Assembly (NCBI RefSeq): GCF_037026685.1
Contig: NZ_JBANET010000004.1
Span: 124,001 to 188,000 of the forward strand
Reading direction: 5' to 3'
Source: Orrella sp037026685
GTDB taxonomy: Bacteria; Pseudomonadota; Gammaproteobacteria; Burkholderiales; Burkholderiaceae_B
Length of the DNA stretch: 64,000 nt
The notes under the pieces were generated by a model that saw only the letters and a list, made by a program, of their open reading frames with translations, had not been told where the DNA came from and searched no databases. The position numbers and the translations under genes are program-made. The first letter of the stretch is position 1. Each line of letters begins with the position of its first letter. Shown piece by piece: positions 1 to 7,935 of the stretch.

Positions 1-633
1 GCCCAGGCGCTTGCGCACGCTGGGCACCACGCCGGGCGAGGGCCGCATGCCGACGACTCCGCACTTGGCGGCCGGGATGCGCAGCGAGCCGCCAGTGTCC
101 GAGCCGGTGCACAAGGGCAGCAGATCGAGCGCCAGGGCCGCCGCCGAGCCGCCCGAGGAGCCGCCGGCATTCAGGTTGGGATCGAAGGGGTTGCCGGTGG
201 CGCCCCAGACCGGGTTGCGGCTGTTGGCGCCGGCGCCCATCTCCGGCACGTTGGTCTTGCCCGCCACGATGGCGCCAGCCCGGCGTAGCCGGGCGACCAG
301 TTCGACATCGGCCGAGGGCACGTGGTTGCGCAGGCTGGGCGTGCCCATGGTGGAAAGCAGCCCTTCGGTAGGCTCCAGGTCCTTGACGCCCAGGGGCAGG
401 CCGTGCAGCAGTCCCAGCGGTTCGCCGCGCATCACGGCCTGCTCGGCGGCGCGCGCCTCGCTGAGCGCGCGTTCGAACGCGGTGGCTGTAACGGCATTGA
501 CCAAGGGGTTCAATTGCTCGATGCGGGCGATGCAGGCCTGGAGCAGTTCGACCGGGGAAACCTGGCGCGCGCCGATCAGGCGGCGCAGCGCCACGGCGGG
601 CATTTCAACGAGGCAGCGGGTATCTTCGGACAT
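1..633 (-). CDS. Amidase signature family hydrolase (C-terminus cut by window edge)
   Basis: The 211 visible residues are the N-terminal half of an amidase-signature enzyme, which hydrolyses carboxamide bonds; the substrate is unknown. The Ser-cisSer-Lys triad is visible: Lys84 in GVKD, cis-Ser159 in the GGSSGGS stretch and the nucleophile Ser183 in GSDTGGS. Their spacing (75 and 99 residues) matches the family. There is no signal peptide, so it should be cytoplasmic. The ATG lies only 13 bp after the Bug receptor gene, so the two are probably co-transcribed, which suggests that the receptor delivers an amide-containing or related compound. The stop codon lies beyond position 1. It could also be annotated as a GatA-like protein, but no gatB or gatC is visible. 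Confidence 0.9.
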   Translation of the reverse strand, partial: MSEDTRCLVEMPAVALRRLIGARQVSPVELLQACIARIEQLNPLVNAVTATAFERALSEARAAEQAVMRGEPLGLLHGLPLGVKDLEPTEGLLSTMGTPSLRNHVPSADVELVARLRRAGAIVAGKTNVPEMGAGANSRNPVWGATGNPFDPNLNAGGSSGGSAAALALDLLPLCTGSDTGGSLRIPAAKCGVVGMRPSPGVVPSVRKRLG

Positions 634-646
634 GGGCAAGGGCGGA

Positions 647-1657
647 TCAATCGACCTGGATGTTGGAGCGTTGCGCTACCTCGCGCATCAGCGGAAGTTC
701 CTGGGCGATCTGTTCGACCGATGCCGCCGAGCCGGAGAATGCCGGTTCCGCGCCCTGGGCTTGCAGGGCTGCCTGGACCTCGGGCTTGGCTACGATGGCG
801 GCCAGCGTCTGCTCGAGCTTGCTGCGCACCGGTTCGGGGGTGCCCTTGGGCGCGGCGATCATGATCCACGTGTCGGCGTTCACGTCGGCATAGCCCGCTT
901 CGGCGAAAGTGGGCACATCGGGCAGCTGCGACGATCGCTTGGCAGTCGTCACGCCGATGGCCTTGACCTTGCCGCCCTTGAGCTGGGGCAGCGCGGCCGT
1001 CACGGTGTCCACCGAAAAAGGAACCTGGCCGCCGATCAGGTCGTTCATGGCCGGCGCGCTGCCCTTGTAGGGCACGTGCATGATCTTGGCGCCCAGCGCG
1101 TGCAGCACGATCTCGCCGGTGAAGTGCGAGGTGGTGCCGGTGCCGAACGAGGCATACGAGTACTTCTCGGGCTGGGCCTTGATGGCGGCCGCGAATTCCT
1201 TCACGTTGTTCACCGGCACGTTCGGGTTGGCCAGCACGATGAGCGGGATGCGGGTCACGATGGCGATCGGGTCGAAGCTCTTGACCGCATCGTAGGGCAG
1301 GTCTTTGCGCAGGGCGGGATTGGCCGTGAAGGTCGATCCCGAGGCAAGCAGCAGGGTATAGCCGTCGGCGGGCGCGTTGGCCACCAGGCTGGCGCCAATG
1401 GCCGTGCCCGCTCCCGGCCGGTTGTCGATCACGACGGGCCGGCCCAGCGCATCGGACAGGCCTTTGCCGACCAGGCGGCCGACGGTGTCGGCGCTGCCGC
1501 CGGGCGGGAAGGGCACGACCAGCGTGATGGGCCGCGTGGGATAGCTGTCTTGCGCGGCGGCAGGCGCGCCGCACAGGGCCGAGGCGGCCAGCAGCCCGGA
1601 TGCAAGCAGGGCGCGGGCCGGGCGGCCGCGCCAAGCCAGGATGGAACGAATGCTCAT
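647..1657 (-). CDS. Bug/TctC-family tripartite tricarboxylate transporter substrate-binding protein
   Basis: Periplasmic solute receptor of 336 residues. It has a Sec signal peptide (residues 1-35, AAAQ at the cleavage region) and the typical start YPTRPITLVVPFPPGGSAD, followed by the IDNRPGAG and HVPYKG motifs of the Bug family. Such receptors, strongly expanded in Bordetella, capture small carboxylates, amino acids or amides. No TctA or TctB membrane subunit is adjacent, as is usual for these orphan receptors. It precedes the amidase gene in one probable operon and diverges from a LysR regulator, so it is likely under that regulator's control. The ligand cannot be read from sequence. Confidence 0.93.
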   Translation of the reverse strand: MSIRSILAWRGRPARALLASGLLAASALCGAPAAAQDSYPTRPITLVVPFPPGGSADTVGRLVGKGLSDALGRPVVIDNRPGAGTAIGASLVANAPADGYTLLLASGSTFTANPALRKDLPYDAVKSFDPIAIVTRIPLIVLANPNVPVNNVKEFAAAIKAQPEKYSYASFGTGTTSHFTGEIVLHALGAKIMHVPYKGSAPAMNDLIGGQVPFSVDTVTAALPQLKGGKVKAIGVTTAKRSSQLPDVPTFAEAGYADVNADTWIMIAAPKGTPEPVRSKLEQTLAAIVAKPEVQAALQAQGAEPAFSGSAASVEQIAQELPLMREVAQRSNIQVD

Positions 1658-1747
1658 GTGGGACCCCTTGATGTTGTTGGCTAGGATGGCCTTCCTATCC
1701 TAAGAACGCCCTATACTTTGCATCAATAGCAATTCCATAAAAGATTC

Positions 1748-1764
1748 ATTGCCAAAAAGGCAAT
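1748..1764. promoter_or_regulatory. Palindromic operator candidate, site 1 (LysR box)
   Basis: ATTGCC-AAAAA-GGCAAT is a perfect 6-bp inverted repeat with a 5-bp spacer and contains the T-N11-A core of LysR-type sites. It lies in the 125-bp divergent region between the Bug gene and the LysR gene, 18 bp before the LysR start codon. The same half-sites recur at 2768-2784. Assignment to this LysR protein is inference from position and recurrence. Confidence 0.6.
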
Positions 1765-1782
1765 ATACAAGGGGATCACGCC

Positions 1783-2757
1783 ATGGCATCTTCTTCCTGG
1801 CCGTCTTCGGGGCAGGCGGCGCGGCGCGCTGCCAATGGCCGCACCGTCAATGCGCGCGTGCTGCAGGAGGTCGGCCTGCGCTACTTTCTGGAGGTGGCCT
1901 ACGCCGGGTCGATCACCGAGGCGGCGGCGCGCCTGGATGTGGCGCCCTCGGCGGTCAGCCGGCAGATCGGCCGCCTGGAGCGCGAGCTCGATACCTTGCT
2001 GTTCGAGCGCCGCGCGCGCGGCATGGTGCTCAATGCCGCCGGCGAGCTGCTGGCCGCCCATGCGCGCCGCGCCTGGCTCGACATCGAGCGCGTCACCGAG
2101 GACATCCTGGCGCTGCGCGGCCTGCGCGCCGGCCTGGTGCGCGTGGCGGCCACGGAAGGGTATGCCTACGAGTTCCTCCCGACGCTGGCGGCCGAATTCC
2201 AGGCCCGTTGCCCCGGCATCCGTTTTTCCATCGACATGCTGGCGCAGTCCGAGGTGGTGCGGCGGGTGCGCGAAGGGCAGGCCGATATCGGCGTGACGGT
2301 GAGCCTGGCCTCCGAGCGCGGGCTCAACGTGGAGCTGCGCCATCCCTCGCCCGTGCTTGCCGTCATGGCGGCGGGCCATCCCCTGGCCGCCAGGCGCCAT
2401 GTCAGCCTGGCCGAAGTGACGGCCCACCCGCTGGCCCTGCCCGCGCCGTCGAGCACCTTGCGCCAGTTGCTGGACATCAGTTGCAGCCGCCAGAGCCTGC
2501 CGTGCGAGGCCGTATTCACCAGCGGCCAGCTTTATCCGCTGGTGAACTATGTGGCGCGCACCGACGCGGTGACCTTCTGCGGCGAGCTCGCCCTGCGCCA
2601 GCACCTGGGCAGCGGGGCGGTCGTGGCTGTTGCGCTGCGCGATCGTGAAATGAACGAAAGGCACTTCGAGGTGCAGACGCTGGCCGGGCGCCACCTGCCC
2701 GAGGCGGCCCGCGCCTTCATCGACCATCTGCGCGCGGCGCTGGCCCATGAAGACTGA
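1783..2757 (+). CDS. LysR-family transcriptional regulator
   Basis: A 324-residue LTTR. The N-terminal winged helix-turn-helix covers about residues 30-90 (GSITEAAARLDVAPSAVSRQ is the HTH core), followed by an effector-binding domain to the C-terminus. An extra 25 or so residues precede the usual LTTR start; a downstream start is possible, but the ATG used here is the first in frame. The gene diverges from the Bug/amidase operon and is followed by the RidA/oxidoreductase operon. A shared palindrome lies upstream of the gene and upstream of that operon, so it probably controls both sides and itself. The inducer is unknown, perhaps the Bug receptor's ligand or an amino-acid intermediate. Confidence 0.92.
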   Translation: MASSSWPSSGQAARRAANGRTVNARVLQEVGLRYFLEVAYAGSITEAAARLDVAPSAVSRQIGRLERELDTLLFERRARGMVLNAAGELLAAHARRAWLDIERVTEDILALRGLRAGLVRVAATEGYAYEFLPTLAAEFQARCPGIRFSIDMLAQSEVVRRVREGQADIGVTVSLASERGLNVELRHPSPVLAVMAAGHPLAARRHVSLAEVTAHPLALPAPSSTLRQLLDISCSRQSLPCEAVFTSGQLYPLVNYVARTDAVTFCGELALRQHLGSGAVVAVALRDREMNERHFEVQTLAGRHLPEAARAFIDHLRAALAHED

Positions 2758-2767
2758 AGCGGAAGAT

Positions 2768-2784
2768 ATTGCCGAATCGGCAAT
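2768..2784. promoter_or_regulatory. Palindromic operator candidate, site 2 (LysR box)
   Basis: ATTGCC-GAATC-GGCAAT has the same half-sites and the same 5-bp spacing as site 1. It lies 78 bp before the RidA start codon, an ordinary place for an LTTR activation site. It implies that the RidA operon is a second target of the neighbouring LysR regulator. Confidence 0.6.
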
Positions 2785-2861
2785 GCAGCTTTCTTTCTCT
2801 TTTGCCGGCGTTGAAGGAATAATCTGCCCCAGGATAGCCGCTTCGTTCCAGGAGGAAATTC

Positions 2862-3215
2862 GTGTCCCAGGTCAATACGCTTCCGTTCTCCAAGGTGCGC
2901 CGGGCCGGCGGCCTGGTGTTCCTGTCCGGCGAGATGCCCATCGCGCCGGATGGGTCCATCCCCGAAGGCATCGCGGCCCAGACCTCGCTCACGCTCGATC
3001 GCATCGCCGCCACGCTCGCCGGCCAGGGCCTGGGCCTGGACGATATCGTCTCGGTCACGGCGTACCTGGTGGATCCGGCCGATTTCGAGGCCTTCAACCG
3101 TGTCTATGCAAGCCGCTTCTCGGACCCGCTGCCGGTGCGCACCACGGTGCGGGCCGGCCTGATGCTGCCGGCGGCGCGCATAGAATTGACGGTCATCGCC
3201 TGCCAGGACGCATGA
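2862..3215 (+). CDS. RidA family protein (YjgF/YER057c/UK114)
   Basis: A 117-residue RidA-type protein. RidA proteins hydrolyse reactive enamine/imine intermediates made by PLP enzymes or flavin amino-acid oxidases. The family signature near the C-terminus (LPAARIELTVIA, with the conserved Arg and Glu) is present and the length is typical. The start is GTG, supported by an AGGAGG ribosome site 7 bp upstream. It overlaps the next gene by ATGA, so it is translationally coupled to an FAD amine oxidoreductase. Clearing the imines released by that enzyme is the obvious role, though this is inferred from context. Confidence 0.92.
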   Translation: MSQVNTLPFSKVRRAGGLVFLSGEMPIAPDGSIPEGIAAQTSLTLDRIAATLAGQGLGLDDIVSVTAYLVDPADFEAFNRVYASRFSDPLPVRTTVRAGLMLPAARIELTVIACQDA

Positions 3216-4453
3216 GCCGTACCGCCATCGTCCTGGGCGCGGGCATGGTGGGCACCTGTGCGGCGCTGCACCTGGCCTTCAGGGGCTGGTCCGTCACACT
3301 GGTCGATCGGCGCGAGCCCGGGCGTGAGACTTCCTACGGCAATGCCGGCATCATCCAGCGCGAGGCGGTCGAGCCCTATGCCTTTGCGCGCGATACCGCC
3401 ACCTTGCTGCGCGTGGCGTTCAAGCGCGGCGCCGACGTGCACTACCACCTGCGCGCCTTGCCGCGGCTGGCGCTGCACCTGGCAGGCTATTGGCGCAACT
3501 CGGGGCCGTCGCGCTATCCGGCGCTGGCAAGGGCCTATGGCAGCCTCATCGCCCATTCGGTGGCCGAGCACGCGCCGCTGATCGACCAGGCGCAGGCGCG
3601 CGACCTGGTCAGCGAGCAAGGCTACCGCTTCGTGTTCCGCAACGAGGCCAGCCTGGCGCGCGCCGCCGCCAATGCCGAGCGGCTTCACGCCAGTCATGGG
3701 CTGCGGCATGCCGTGCTGGACGGCGATGCGCTGGCCGCCGCCGAGCCGGCATTGCGCCTGCGCATGGCCGGCGCCATACACTGGCTCGACGCCTGGTCGG
3801 TCAGCGATCCGGGCGAGCTGGTCGAACGCTACGCGGCCTTGTTCGCCGCCCGGGGCGGGCGGCTTGCGCGCGGCGATGCCGCCAGCCTGCAGGCACAGGG
3901 CAGCGGCTGGCGCGTGGCCACCGACCAGGGCATGCTCCAGGCCGAGCACGTCGTCGTGGCGCTCGGTCCCTGGTCCGATGCGTTGCTGCGTCCGCTCGGA
4001 TACCGGCTGCCCCTGTTCGTCAAGCGCGGCTATCATCGGCATTACCGAGGCGCGCAGGGGCCGCGCCTGCCCTTGTACGACGTGGACCGGGGACTGGTGC
4101 TGGCGCCCATGAAGCGCGGCGTGCGCGTGACCACGGGCGCGGAGTTCGCGCATCTGGACGCGCCTGCCACGCCCGTCCAGATGCGCAAGGCGCAGGCCTT
4201 GGCGCGCGAGCTGCTGGACCTGCCCGAGCCGGTCGAGCATGAGCCCTGGCTGGGCGCGCGTCCATGCACGGCGGACATGAACCCGGTGATCGGGCCGGCT
4301 CCCCGGCATCGGGGCCTGTGGTTCAACTTCGGCCATGCCCATCAGGGCTTTACGCTGGGGCCGGCCAGCGGCCGGCTGCTGGCCGAACTCATGTCCGGGC
4401 AGCAGCCGCTGGTCGATCCGATGCCGTATTCGGCCCTGCGTTTCGGAGCTTGA
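3212..4453 (+). CDS. FAD-dependent oxidoreductase, D-amino-acid dehydrogenase (DAO) type
   Basis: A 413-residue flavoprotein with the N-terminal Rossmann motif GAGMVGTCAALHLA, an acidic end of the second strand (LVDRRE), and the C-terminal motif WLGARPCTADMNPVIGPAP typical of DadA-like enzymes. Such enzymes oxidise D-amino acids or related secondary amines to imines, which hydrolyse to keto acids and ammonia. It overlaps RidA by 4 bp and is followed 21 bp later by an SMP-30 protein. The open frame extends 155 codons upstream, but the coupled ATG and the glycine-rich start fix this start. The exact substrate is not known. No signal peptide is seen. Confidence 0.9.
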   Translation: MSRTAIVLGAGMVGTCAALHLAFRGWSVTLVDRREPGRETSYGNAGIIQREAVEPYAFARDTATLLRVAFKRGADVHYHLRALPRLALHLAGYWRNSGPSRYPALARAYGSLIAHSVAEHAPLIDQAQARDLVSEQGYRFVFRNEASLARAAANAERLHASHGLRHAVLDGDALAAAEPALRLRMAGAIHWLDAWSVSDPGELVERYAALFAARGGRLARGDAASLQAQGSGWRVATDQGMLQAEHVVVALGPWSDALLRPLGYRLPLFVKRGYHRHYRGAQGPRLPLYDVDRGLVLAPMKRGVRVTTGAEFAHLDAPATPVQMRKAQALARELLDLPEPVEHEPWLGARPCTADMNPVIGPAPRHRGLWFNFGHAHQGFTLGPASGRLLAELMSGQQPLVDPMPYSALRFGA

Positions 4454-4474
4454 AGTTCGGCAGGAGTCTCGAGC

Positions 4475-5323
4475 ATGCATACCGTCTTCGACAGCCGTGC
4501 CTGCCATTTGGGCGAGGGCGCGCTCTGGCATCCGCAGCGCCGGATGCTGTTCTGGTTCGACATCCTGGGCCAGCGCCTGCTCGGGCGCGGCGAGGGCGGC
4601 GCCTATGAGGCGCAGCTGGGCGAGATCCACTCGGCCGCGGCGTGGATCGACCGCGACCATCTGCTGCTGGCTTCCGAGACCGGCCTTTGGCGCTTTCACA
4701 TCGACAGCCGGTGCAGCGTGCGCTTGGCGCAGATCGAGGCCGACGAGCGTGCCACGCGCTCGAACGATGGACGGGCCGACCCTTGGGGCGGCTTCTGGAT
4801 CAGCACCATGGGCAAGGGGGCCGAACCGGGCGCCGGCGCGATCTATCGTTATCGGCAAGGCAAGCTTGCGCGCCTGCGCGCCGGCCTGACGATACCGAAT
4901 TCCATCTGTTTCGCGCCCGACCGCGGCCATGCCTATTTTTCCGATACGGTCCGGCGCATGCTGTGGCGGTGGTCGCTGGACGGCGACGGCTGGCCGGCAG
5001 GCGAACCGGTCTTGTGGAAGGATTTTGCGCAGGAGGGCCTCAATCCCGATGGCGCCGTCACGGACGCGGCCGGCGCCGTATGGGTGGCCCATTGGGGCGC
5101 AGCCTGCGTGAACCGCTATGGCCCTGACGGCCGGTGCCTGGAAAGCCGCCGGCTGCCTGTGCCGCAGCCCAGCTGCCCGGCGCTGGGCGAAGGGCGCCTG
5201 TTCGTGACCACCGCGCAGCAAGGCTTGGCGCAGGATGCCCTGGCGGCGTATCCGCTGTCGGGCCAGACCTTCGACCTGGGGGCCGTGGCGCACGGCCGGC
5301 AAGAGCCGGCTTTCATTCCATGA
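4475..5323 (+). CDS. SMP-30/gluconolactonase/LRE family protein
   Basis: A 282-residue six-bladed beta-propeller hydrolase of the SMP-30 family, which opens sugar lactones with a divalent metal. Metal-site motifs are visible: the Glu in HLGEGALWHP, SNDGRADPWGGFW, and the Asn and Asp in IPNSICFAPD and LNPDGAVTD. It is the last gene of the RidA/oxidoreductase operon, and the following gene runs towards it. What a lactonase does with an amine oxidoreductase is not clear; the pathway may handle an amino-sugar or a lactone-forming amino acid. No signal peptide is present, so it is cytoplasmic. Confidence 0.9.
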   Translation: MHTVFDSRACHLGEGALWHPQRRMLFWFDILGQRLLGRGEGGAYEAQLGEIHSAAAWIDRDHLLLASETGLWRFHIDSRCSVRLAQIEADERATRSNDGRADPWGGFWISTMGKGAEPGAGAIYRYRQGKLARLRAGLTIPNSICFAPDRGHAYFSDTVRRMLWRWSLDGDGWPAGEPVLWKDFAQEGLNPDGAVTDAAGAVWVAHWGAACVNRYGPDGRCLESRRLPVPQPSCPALGEGRLFVTTAQQGLAQDALAAYPLSGQTFDLGAVAHGRQEPAFIP

Positions 5324-5437
5324 GAAAGGGCTGCTGATCCGTCGGGGCGTCGAACAGGACGAGGACGCGCGCGGTATCTGCCTGCGTGTGCGATGCCTGC
5401 GCGCCGTATGGTCCGGAACCGGCTCCGCCTGGCCCGC

Positions 5438-6853
5438 TCAATGCAGCGCCTTGCTCCCGCGCCGCGCATCGGCTTCCTGAAGCCCCGGCTTGAGGTCCTC
5501 CAGGAAGCGCTCGCGCCAGCGCACGATGTCGTTGCGCCGCAGGCGCTCCATCATCATCGCGTGGCGGCGGCGGCGTTCGCGCAGCGGCATCTTCAGGGCC
5601 TGGTCCAGGGCCTCGGCCATGCCTTCCAGGTCGTAGGGATTGACCAGCAGCGCGCCCTCGGCCAGTTCGTGCGCGGCGCCGGCAAAGCGCGAAAGCACCA
5701 GCACGCCCGGGTCGTCCGGCGATTGGGCGGCCACGTATTCCTTGGCGACCAGGTTCATGCCGTCGCGCAGGGGCGTAATGTAGCCGACCTGCGACAGCCG
5801 CATCAGTCCCAGCACTTCTTCGCGGGCGAAGTTCTGGTTCAGGTAGCGGATGGGCGTCCAGTCCAGGTCGGACCAGTGGCCGTTGATGGCGCCGGCCAGG
5901 CTTTCGAGCTGCTCGCGGATCTGCTGGTAGGCCGCCACGTCCTCGCGCGAGGGTGCCGAGATCTGCACGAAACTGACGTGGTTGCGATGCTCGGGCGCGG
6001 CTTGCAGTAGGCGCTCGAAGGCCTGGAAGCGCTGCACCAGGCCCTTGGAATAATCCAGGCGGTCCACGCTGAGCACCAGCTTGCGGTCGCGCACGGCCTG
6101 GCGCAGCTTGACCACCGGTTCGGCGTCGCGCAGCGCCGCGGCCTGCTCGGCCAGCTCGTCCGGCGAGATGCCGATGGGATAGGTGCCGACCTTGGCCACG
6201 CGGCCGTTCGGATGCTGCAGTTTCTCGCCGTCCAGCCGGGCATAGCGGCGCCGCACGGCGCAGTCGGCGAAGGCCATCTGGTCCTCGCTGGTCTGGAAAC
6301 CGATGAGGTCGTAGAAGAACAGGTCGTCCATCAGCTCGCGGTAGCAAGGGATGGTGGCCAGCACCTGTTCGGTGGGAAAGGGAATGTGCAGGAAAAAGCC
6401 GATGCGGTTGCGCAGGCCCGCATCGCGGCACGCATGGGCAAAAGGGATGAGGTGATAGTCGTGGACCCAGATCGTGTCCTCGGGCTTGACCAGCTTGGCC
6501 AGATGGCGGGCCAGCCAGGTGTTCACGCGCCGGTAGCCTTCGTATTCCTCGCGGTCGTAGCGGCTGATGTCGGCCCGGTAATGGAAAGTAGGCCACAAGG
6601 TGGCATTGGCAAAGCCGCGGTAGTACTGGTCATAGTCCATCTGCACCAGGGGCAGGGTGGCGAAGGTCACCTTGCCGTGGCGGCGCAGGCAGAATTCGGT
6701 CGGCGGCGAGTGCGCCACGTCGCCGTTCCAGCCGAACCATAGCCCGCCGCTTTCCTTCAGCGCCTCGTAGACGCCTACGGCCAGGCCGCCGGCCGGCTGT
6801 TCCCCTTCCTTGATGGATGCCACGCGATTCGATACGACGATCAGTCTACTCAT
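5438..6853 (-). CDS. otsA: Trehalose-6-phosphate synthase
   Basis: GT20 glycosyltransferase of 471 residues that makes trehalose-6-phosphate from UDP-glucose and glucose-6-phosphate. Family motifs are all present: SNRVA and AGGLAVG at the N-terminus, VWVHDYHLIPFA, FFLHIPFPTEQ, DRLDYSKGL and NLVAKEYVA. The frame is open far upstream, but the ATG before SRLIVVSNRV is the correct start and overlaps the end of otsB by 8 bp (ATGAGTAG), so the two are coupled. Trehalose normally protects against osmotic and desiccation stress. The convergent SMP-30 gene ends 114 bp away, with nothing recognisable in between. Confidence 0.97.
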   Translation of the reverse strand: MSRLIVVSNRVASIKEGEQPAGGLAVGVYEALKESGGLWFGWNGDVAHSPPTEFCLRRHGKVTFATLPLVQMDYDQYYRGFANATLWPTFHYRADISRYDREEYEGYRRVNTWLARHLAKLVKPEDTIWVHDYHLIPFAHACRDAGLRNRIGFFLHIPFPTEQVLATIPCYRELMDDLFFYDLIGFQTSEDQMAFADCAVRRRYARLDGEKLQHPNGRVAKVGTYPIGISPDELAEQAAALRDAEPVVKLRQAVRDRKLVLSVDRLDYSKGLVQRFQAFERLLQAAPEHRNHVSFVQISAPSREDVAAYQQIREQLESLAGAINGHWSDLDWTPIRYLNQNFAREEVLGLMRLSQVGYITPLRDGMNLVAKEYVAAQSPDDPGVLVLSRFAGAAHELAEGALLVNPYDLEGMAEALDQALKMPLRERRRRHAMMMERLRRNDIVRWRERFLEDLKPGLQEADARRGSKALH

Positions 6854-7664
6854 GGATACACCTTTGCATAGAGTCGTCCGGCGCCCCGCCCAAGGCTGTC
6901 CGTTGAAGATCCGCACACCACCGCGCAAGCACGTGCAGCAATGCGTCCACACTGGCGATGCGATGGCGCGCCAGTGTCTCCCCTTCGCCAACCTTGACCG
7001 ATACGCCGTCGACCTGGTTGACCATCTTGAATCCTGACTCGTCCGTGACGTCGTCCCCGACGAACACGGGAACCCGCCCCCAGAAAGGCGGGGACTGCAT
7101 GTAGCGGCCGATCGCCGCGCCTTTGCTGACGCCGCGCGGCACGACTTCGAGCACGCACTTGCCGGCTTGCAGCGCGTGGGTCTGCGCATGGCGTGCGACC
7201 AGTTCGGCCAGCGTCTGTTCGACCAGCGCCCGGCAATGGGGCGCGTGGCGGTAGTGCAGGGCCAGCGAAAGGCCCTTGTTCTCCAGCTGCAAGCCCGGAT
7301 GGGTGCGCAGCATGGGTTCGAGCGCCTGGATGATTTCCTGCATGACCGCAGGATCGCTGGCGACCTGCTTGATCGTACCGTCGGCGGCGCGCCATTGCGC
7401 GCCATGCGCGCCGGCTGCCGGCAGCGCCAGCGGCGCGGCGAGCCGGTCCAGGTCGGCGATGGCCCGGCCCGACACCAGCGCCACGGCCCCGTTGCTGTGC
7501 GCATGCAGGGTCCGCAGGGTCTGCACCGTCTGCGGGGCCAGCCGCACGTCCTGGGGCCGGCTGGCGATGGGCGCCAGCGTGCCGTCCACGTCCAGGAACA
7601 AGGCCACGCGGTCTATGCCAAGGCCGGCGAGCAGCGCCAGCAGGGGAGGCGTTTCTTGCTTCAT
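6846..7664 (-). CDS. otsB: Trehalose-6-phosphate phosphatase
   Basis: A 272-residue HAD-superfamily phosphatase that converts trehalose-6-phosphate to trehalose. The nucleophile motif LFLDVDGTLAP near the N-terminus and the C-terminal motif VGDDVTDESG are both intact. The chosen ATG begins MKQETPPLLALL; the frame extends 39 codons upstream but those residues do not look like the family. It is the first gene of the otsBA pair and overlaps otsA. The 271 bp between it and the next gene upstream show no clear feature. Gene order otsB-otsA matches the enterobacterial operon. Confidence 0.96.
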   Translation of the reverse strand: MKQETPPLLALLAGLGIDRVALFLDVDGTLAPIASRPQDVRLAPQTVQTLRTLHAHSNGAVALVSGRAIADLDRLAAPLALPAAGAHGAQWRAADGTIKQVASDPAVMQEIIQALEPMLRTHPGLQLENKGLSLALHYRHAPHCRALVEQTLAELVARHAQTHALQAGKCVLEVVPRGVSKGAAIGRYMQSPPFWGRVPVFVGDDVTDESGFKMVNQVDGVSVKVGEGETLARHRIASVDALLHVLARWCADLQRTALGGAPDDSMQRCIHE

Positions 7665-7935
7665 ACGGGTGCGGATCCATTTCACGTTAGGGTGCCGCCG
7701 CTGGCATCCGGACCCGTGCCCGGGCCCACCGATCCATCCTCCCAGATAGACGGCCCCAGACCTTTGCCCACATCGCTGCATTCGTTACAAGACGTCGTGC
7801 GGCGAGCGGGACTGCGCCCTGGGCCGGTCAGGTATCGATACATGCGCTACGGCGCGTGAAAGATATGGGGACGGCATCGGGCTGGCACAAGAGGTCGGGA
7901 GGGGACGTTTTGACGCCACGCCGGGCGCGGCGCTG

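Noticed and set aside
3104..5302. 732-residue open frame on the minus strand
   Set aside because: Antisense to RidA, oxidoreductase and SMP-30 genes with intact motifs.
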